NCBI GenBank assembly: GCA_009785505.1
Contig: WQWA01000019.1
Span: 1-37,383, forward strand
Source: Bacteroidales bacterium
Lineage (GTDB): Bacteria; Bacteroidota; Bacteroidia; Bacteroidales; P3
Direction: 5' to 3'
DNA: 37,383 nt
Part shown: one piece after another, positions 35,583-37,383 of the stretch
Position numbering within the stretch: position 1 is the first letter of the stretch
Layout of the letters: every line of letters starts with the position of its first letter
Notes under the pieces: generated by a model
The model's database searches: none
What the model was told of the DNA's origin: nothing
What the model saw: the letters and a program-made list of their open reading frames with translations, nothing else
Program-made: the position numbers and the translations under genes

Positions 35583-36980
35583 ATGAAAAAAATAATTTTA
35601 CCTTTCCTACTCATGATTTTTTCTTTTTGCTTGAAATCTCAAAAAGAAACTATTATTACAGGAAAATCAATGCTCGAATTTATCGATGGCGTTTCTCTTT
35701 TGTATCGCACGCTTCCATTCGACCACACCGAATTTTATCGGCCATCACCTATCTCTATGCCTAAAGAGAATGGTTTGTTTATGCAGAGATTCTTTATAGA
35801 GTCGCACCAAGCAGGTATGATATCTAACCAGCGGATTTTTATTAGTCCGGGCGATTCAGTCTTCTTTGTGGTTGATACGATTAACATTGACAATCAGCCT
35901 CGCGTTATATTTCGTTTTTCAGGAAAAAATGCCGCTCATTATAATTGGGGATATATGCTTGATTCGGTTCTTGGTTCTGCCCCTCCCTTCTTTATTCGAG
36001 GAAATGACATTACTGACTACAGAAAACAGATTTTAGAACGAAGAGATAAGGCACTTGATTTTCTACAAACGTATAGGCAAAAGCATATGATTACGGATGA
36101 ATTTTACAATTATGCAAAAGCAAGTATAAAAAATGAGTATATTCTAAATCTGTTCAATCCTATAAGGTTTGGGCAAATTGAAAAAAATGAGCTTCCGCTC
36201 GACTATTTTCCGGAAGATTTAGTACCGGAAAATGATCTTGCACGCCGTTATGCCACAACTATGCGACAAAAATATTTTTCCGGATTTAACTACTGGGGCA
36301 TGACCCAGGCAGAAATTGATTCGTTTTATAGAAATTTGATTTACAATTTTGATGGACAAAAAAGAGCCTACCTTGTGAGTGTATTAATTGGCATACTTGC
36401 AGATGCGGCATCAGCCCACTATCAATCACTATTTTTCAGAATAATGGGAGAAGTGCCAAAATATGTCCACGACCCACGATATTTGGAATTTATTGATAAA
36501 GCACTGAATTTTTATACAAGGATCGTCAATAATCCTTTTCCAAAAGAAGTGCTGTTGAATACCCTACTAAAAGAGTATGAGAGCAACAACATTTTCACTT
36601 TGCAAGAAGTTTTGCAGAGGTACAAAGGTAGGCCTGTATATATTGGTTTTTGGGGAAGTTGGTGTGGACCATGCCTACACGTTATCAGAAATTCGCAACA
36701 AGCAAGAACTTATCTGAAAGAAAAAGGAGTAGCGCTCATCTATTTTGCCAATGACAGAGAAGAAGCTTGGAGGCAGGCGTCCGAAAGAGAAGGCATTACC
36801 CAAAGTCAATACTTACTTCTTGATTTTGATCTTTTAAGAAGCCATTTGGCACTCAGGATATGGCCTACATACATGCTTTTAAATGCTGAGCATATCATTG
36901 TAGAAAGAAGAGCTGTTTTGCCTCTTGATGATTTTTTTGCTGAATTTAAGAAAATGCTTGAAAGAGCTTTAACAAACTAA
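35583..36980 (+). CDS. TlpA-like thioredoxin-domain protein, exported
   Basis: A 465-residue protein with a signal peptide (IILPFLLMIFSFCLKSQ). Residues 20-340 are a helical and beta region without a recognised motif, similar in layout to the N-terminal part of large Bacteroidota TlpA-like proteins. The C-terminal thioredoxin domain has WGSWCGPC (Cys361, Cys364) and a cis-proline in IWPTYML (Pro428). It should reduce or rearrange disulfides in the periplasm. Its place next to a six-cysteine secreted peptide suggests it may act on that peptide, but the two are separated by a terminator and no promoter was identified for this gene. Confidence 0.8.
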   Translation: MKKIILPFLLMIFSFCLKSQKETIITGKSMLEFIDGVSLLYRTLPFDHTEFYRPSPISMPKENGLFMQRFFIESHQAGMISNQRIFISPGDSVFFVVDTINIDNQPRVIFRFSGKNAAHYNWGYMLDSVLGSAPPFFIRGNDITDYRKQILERRDKALDFLQTYRQKHMITDEFYNYAKASIKNEYILNLFNPIRFGQIEKNELPLDYFPEDLVPENDLARRYATTMRQKYFSGFNYWGMTQAEIDSFYRNLIYNFDGQKRAYLVSVLIGILADAASAHYQSLFFRIMGEVPKYVHDPRYLEFIDKALNFYTRIVNNPFPKEVLLNTLLKEYESNNIFTLQEVLQRYKGRPVYIGFWGSWCGPCLHVIRNSQQARTYLKEKGVALIYFANDREEAWRQASEREGITQSQYLLLDFDLLRSHLALRIWPTYMLLNAEHIIVERRAVLPLDDFFAEFKKMLERALTN

Positions 36981-37383
36981 CAAAGCCGTAGAATCTAAAA
37001 ACCAATGAAACTAAATATTTTCAACCAATACGAAAACGACTCCAACAAAGAACTTGCTTTCCCCACTTTTTTTACTTACCTTTGTGGTGCTGAAAGAAAA
37101 GAGGGAAGAAAACAAAAACACCTTCCAAAATGAAACTACGTCTTTTCACTACTGCTTGCTATTGGTCTCCCATTGCTTATTTTTGGGATGTGAAAACATT
37201 CGCTAATGCACTGAGCTTTAACGGCTTACCACCCCCCCATCTTTTGCTTACGCGAGCGATTATATTTGGTATTTAAGCAAAACAAATTTGGCAGGTTTAG
37301 CTCCTGCTATGGTTTCCCTTGTTAGCAGGAGCGGCAACCCAAAATAAAGGGAAAAACAAAACCGAGAGTTGTGCATCAAAACG
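36981..37383 (+). other. Terminal 403 bp: second promoter module (module B)
   Basis: No sure gene. It holds a promoter-like pair (CTTG 37053-37056, 20 bp, TACCTTTG 37077-37084) in sequence that matches module A at 23 of 26 positions (37063-37088 against 34567-34592). An inverted repeat GCTCCTGCT / AGCAGGAGC lies near 37300-37332, and the tail ACAAAACCGAGAGTTGTG (37356-37373) matches 34781 onward. By analogy with module A, another peptide gene may follow beyond the edge. Confidence 0.5.

Noticed and set aside
37005..37133. 42-codon frame starting MKLNIFNQYE after the TlpA-like gene
   Set aside because: The frame runs straight through the module B promoter, lacks a GG motif and looks accidental.

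Overview
The window is from a member of the Bacteroidota, most likely of the order Bacteroidales. Several signs agree. Promoters have the TTTG (-33) and TAnnTTTG (-7) form used by this phylum, nearly always 20 bp apart. The window encodes parts of the type IX secretion system (T9SS: PorZ, PorT) and two proteins with T9SS C-terminal sorting domains. It also carries Bacteroidota-type Rhs proteins, a tricorn-like protease and a double-glycine-leader natural-product precursor. Ribosome binding sites of the Shine-Dalgarno type are largely absent, and coding is dense with short gaps and ATGA overlaps. No rRNA, tRNA, CRISPR array or insertion sequence was seen.

Layout. (1) 218-11652, minus strand: a leftward polymorphic-toxin operon. 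It runs from an SpvB/Rhs-like protein, through a T9SS-sorted protein, to a full Rhs protein with a JAB/JAMM-like C-terminal tip and a translationally coupled lipoprotein. After these come a short displaced Rhs gene with a second, different JAB-like tip, a second lipoprotein, and the orphaned 5' end of a third Rhs gene. A thioredoxin-like gene with its own promoter follows. (2) 11794-14475, plus strand: a UvrD/AddA-type helicase carrying in-frame palindromic repeats and apparently missing its C-terminal nuclease region; it overlaps convergently with an acetyl-CoA hydrolase/CoA-transferase gene. (3) 14468-28159, minus strand: CoA-transferase, tricorn protease, a T9SS-sorted metalloprotease cut by an in-frame stop after its signal peptide, a lipoprotein, RecO, PorZ, an acyltransferase, and the NAD-salvage pair pncB/pncA. 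(4) 28255-34550, plus strand: lipoprotein hydrolase, hisS, hutH, a PorT-like barrel and an FAD oxidoreductase, tightly packed. (5) 34551-37383: an accessory region with two diverged copies of a promoter module, a predicted 83-nt small RNA on the minus strand, a Cys-rich GG-leader peptide gene with a strong terminator, and a TlpA-like thioredoxin protein.

How the parts relate. The Rhs operon looks like an interbacterial or secreted toxin locus that gains new tip/immunity pairs by recombination at the conserved end of the Rhs core. PorZ, PorT and the sorting-domain proteins belong to the cell's T9SS surface-display route. The right-hand end looks like the edge of a ribosomally made peptide cluster; the export and modification genes, if present, lie beyond the window.

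Limits: families were recognised by eye from motifs, with no database search. Promoters, the small RNA and the toxin/immunity roles are sequence-based predictions.
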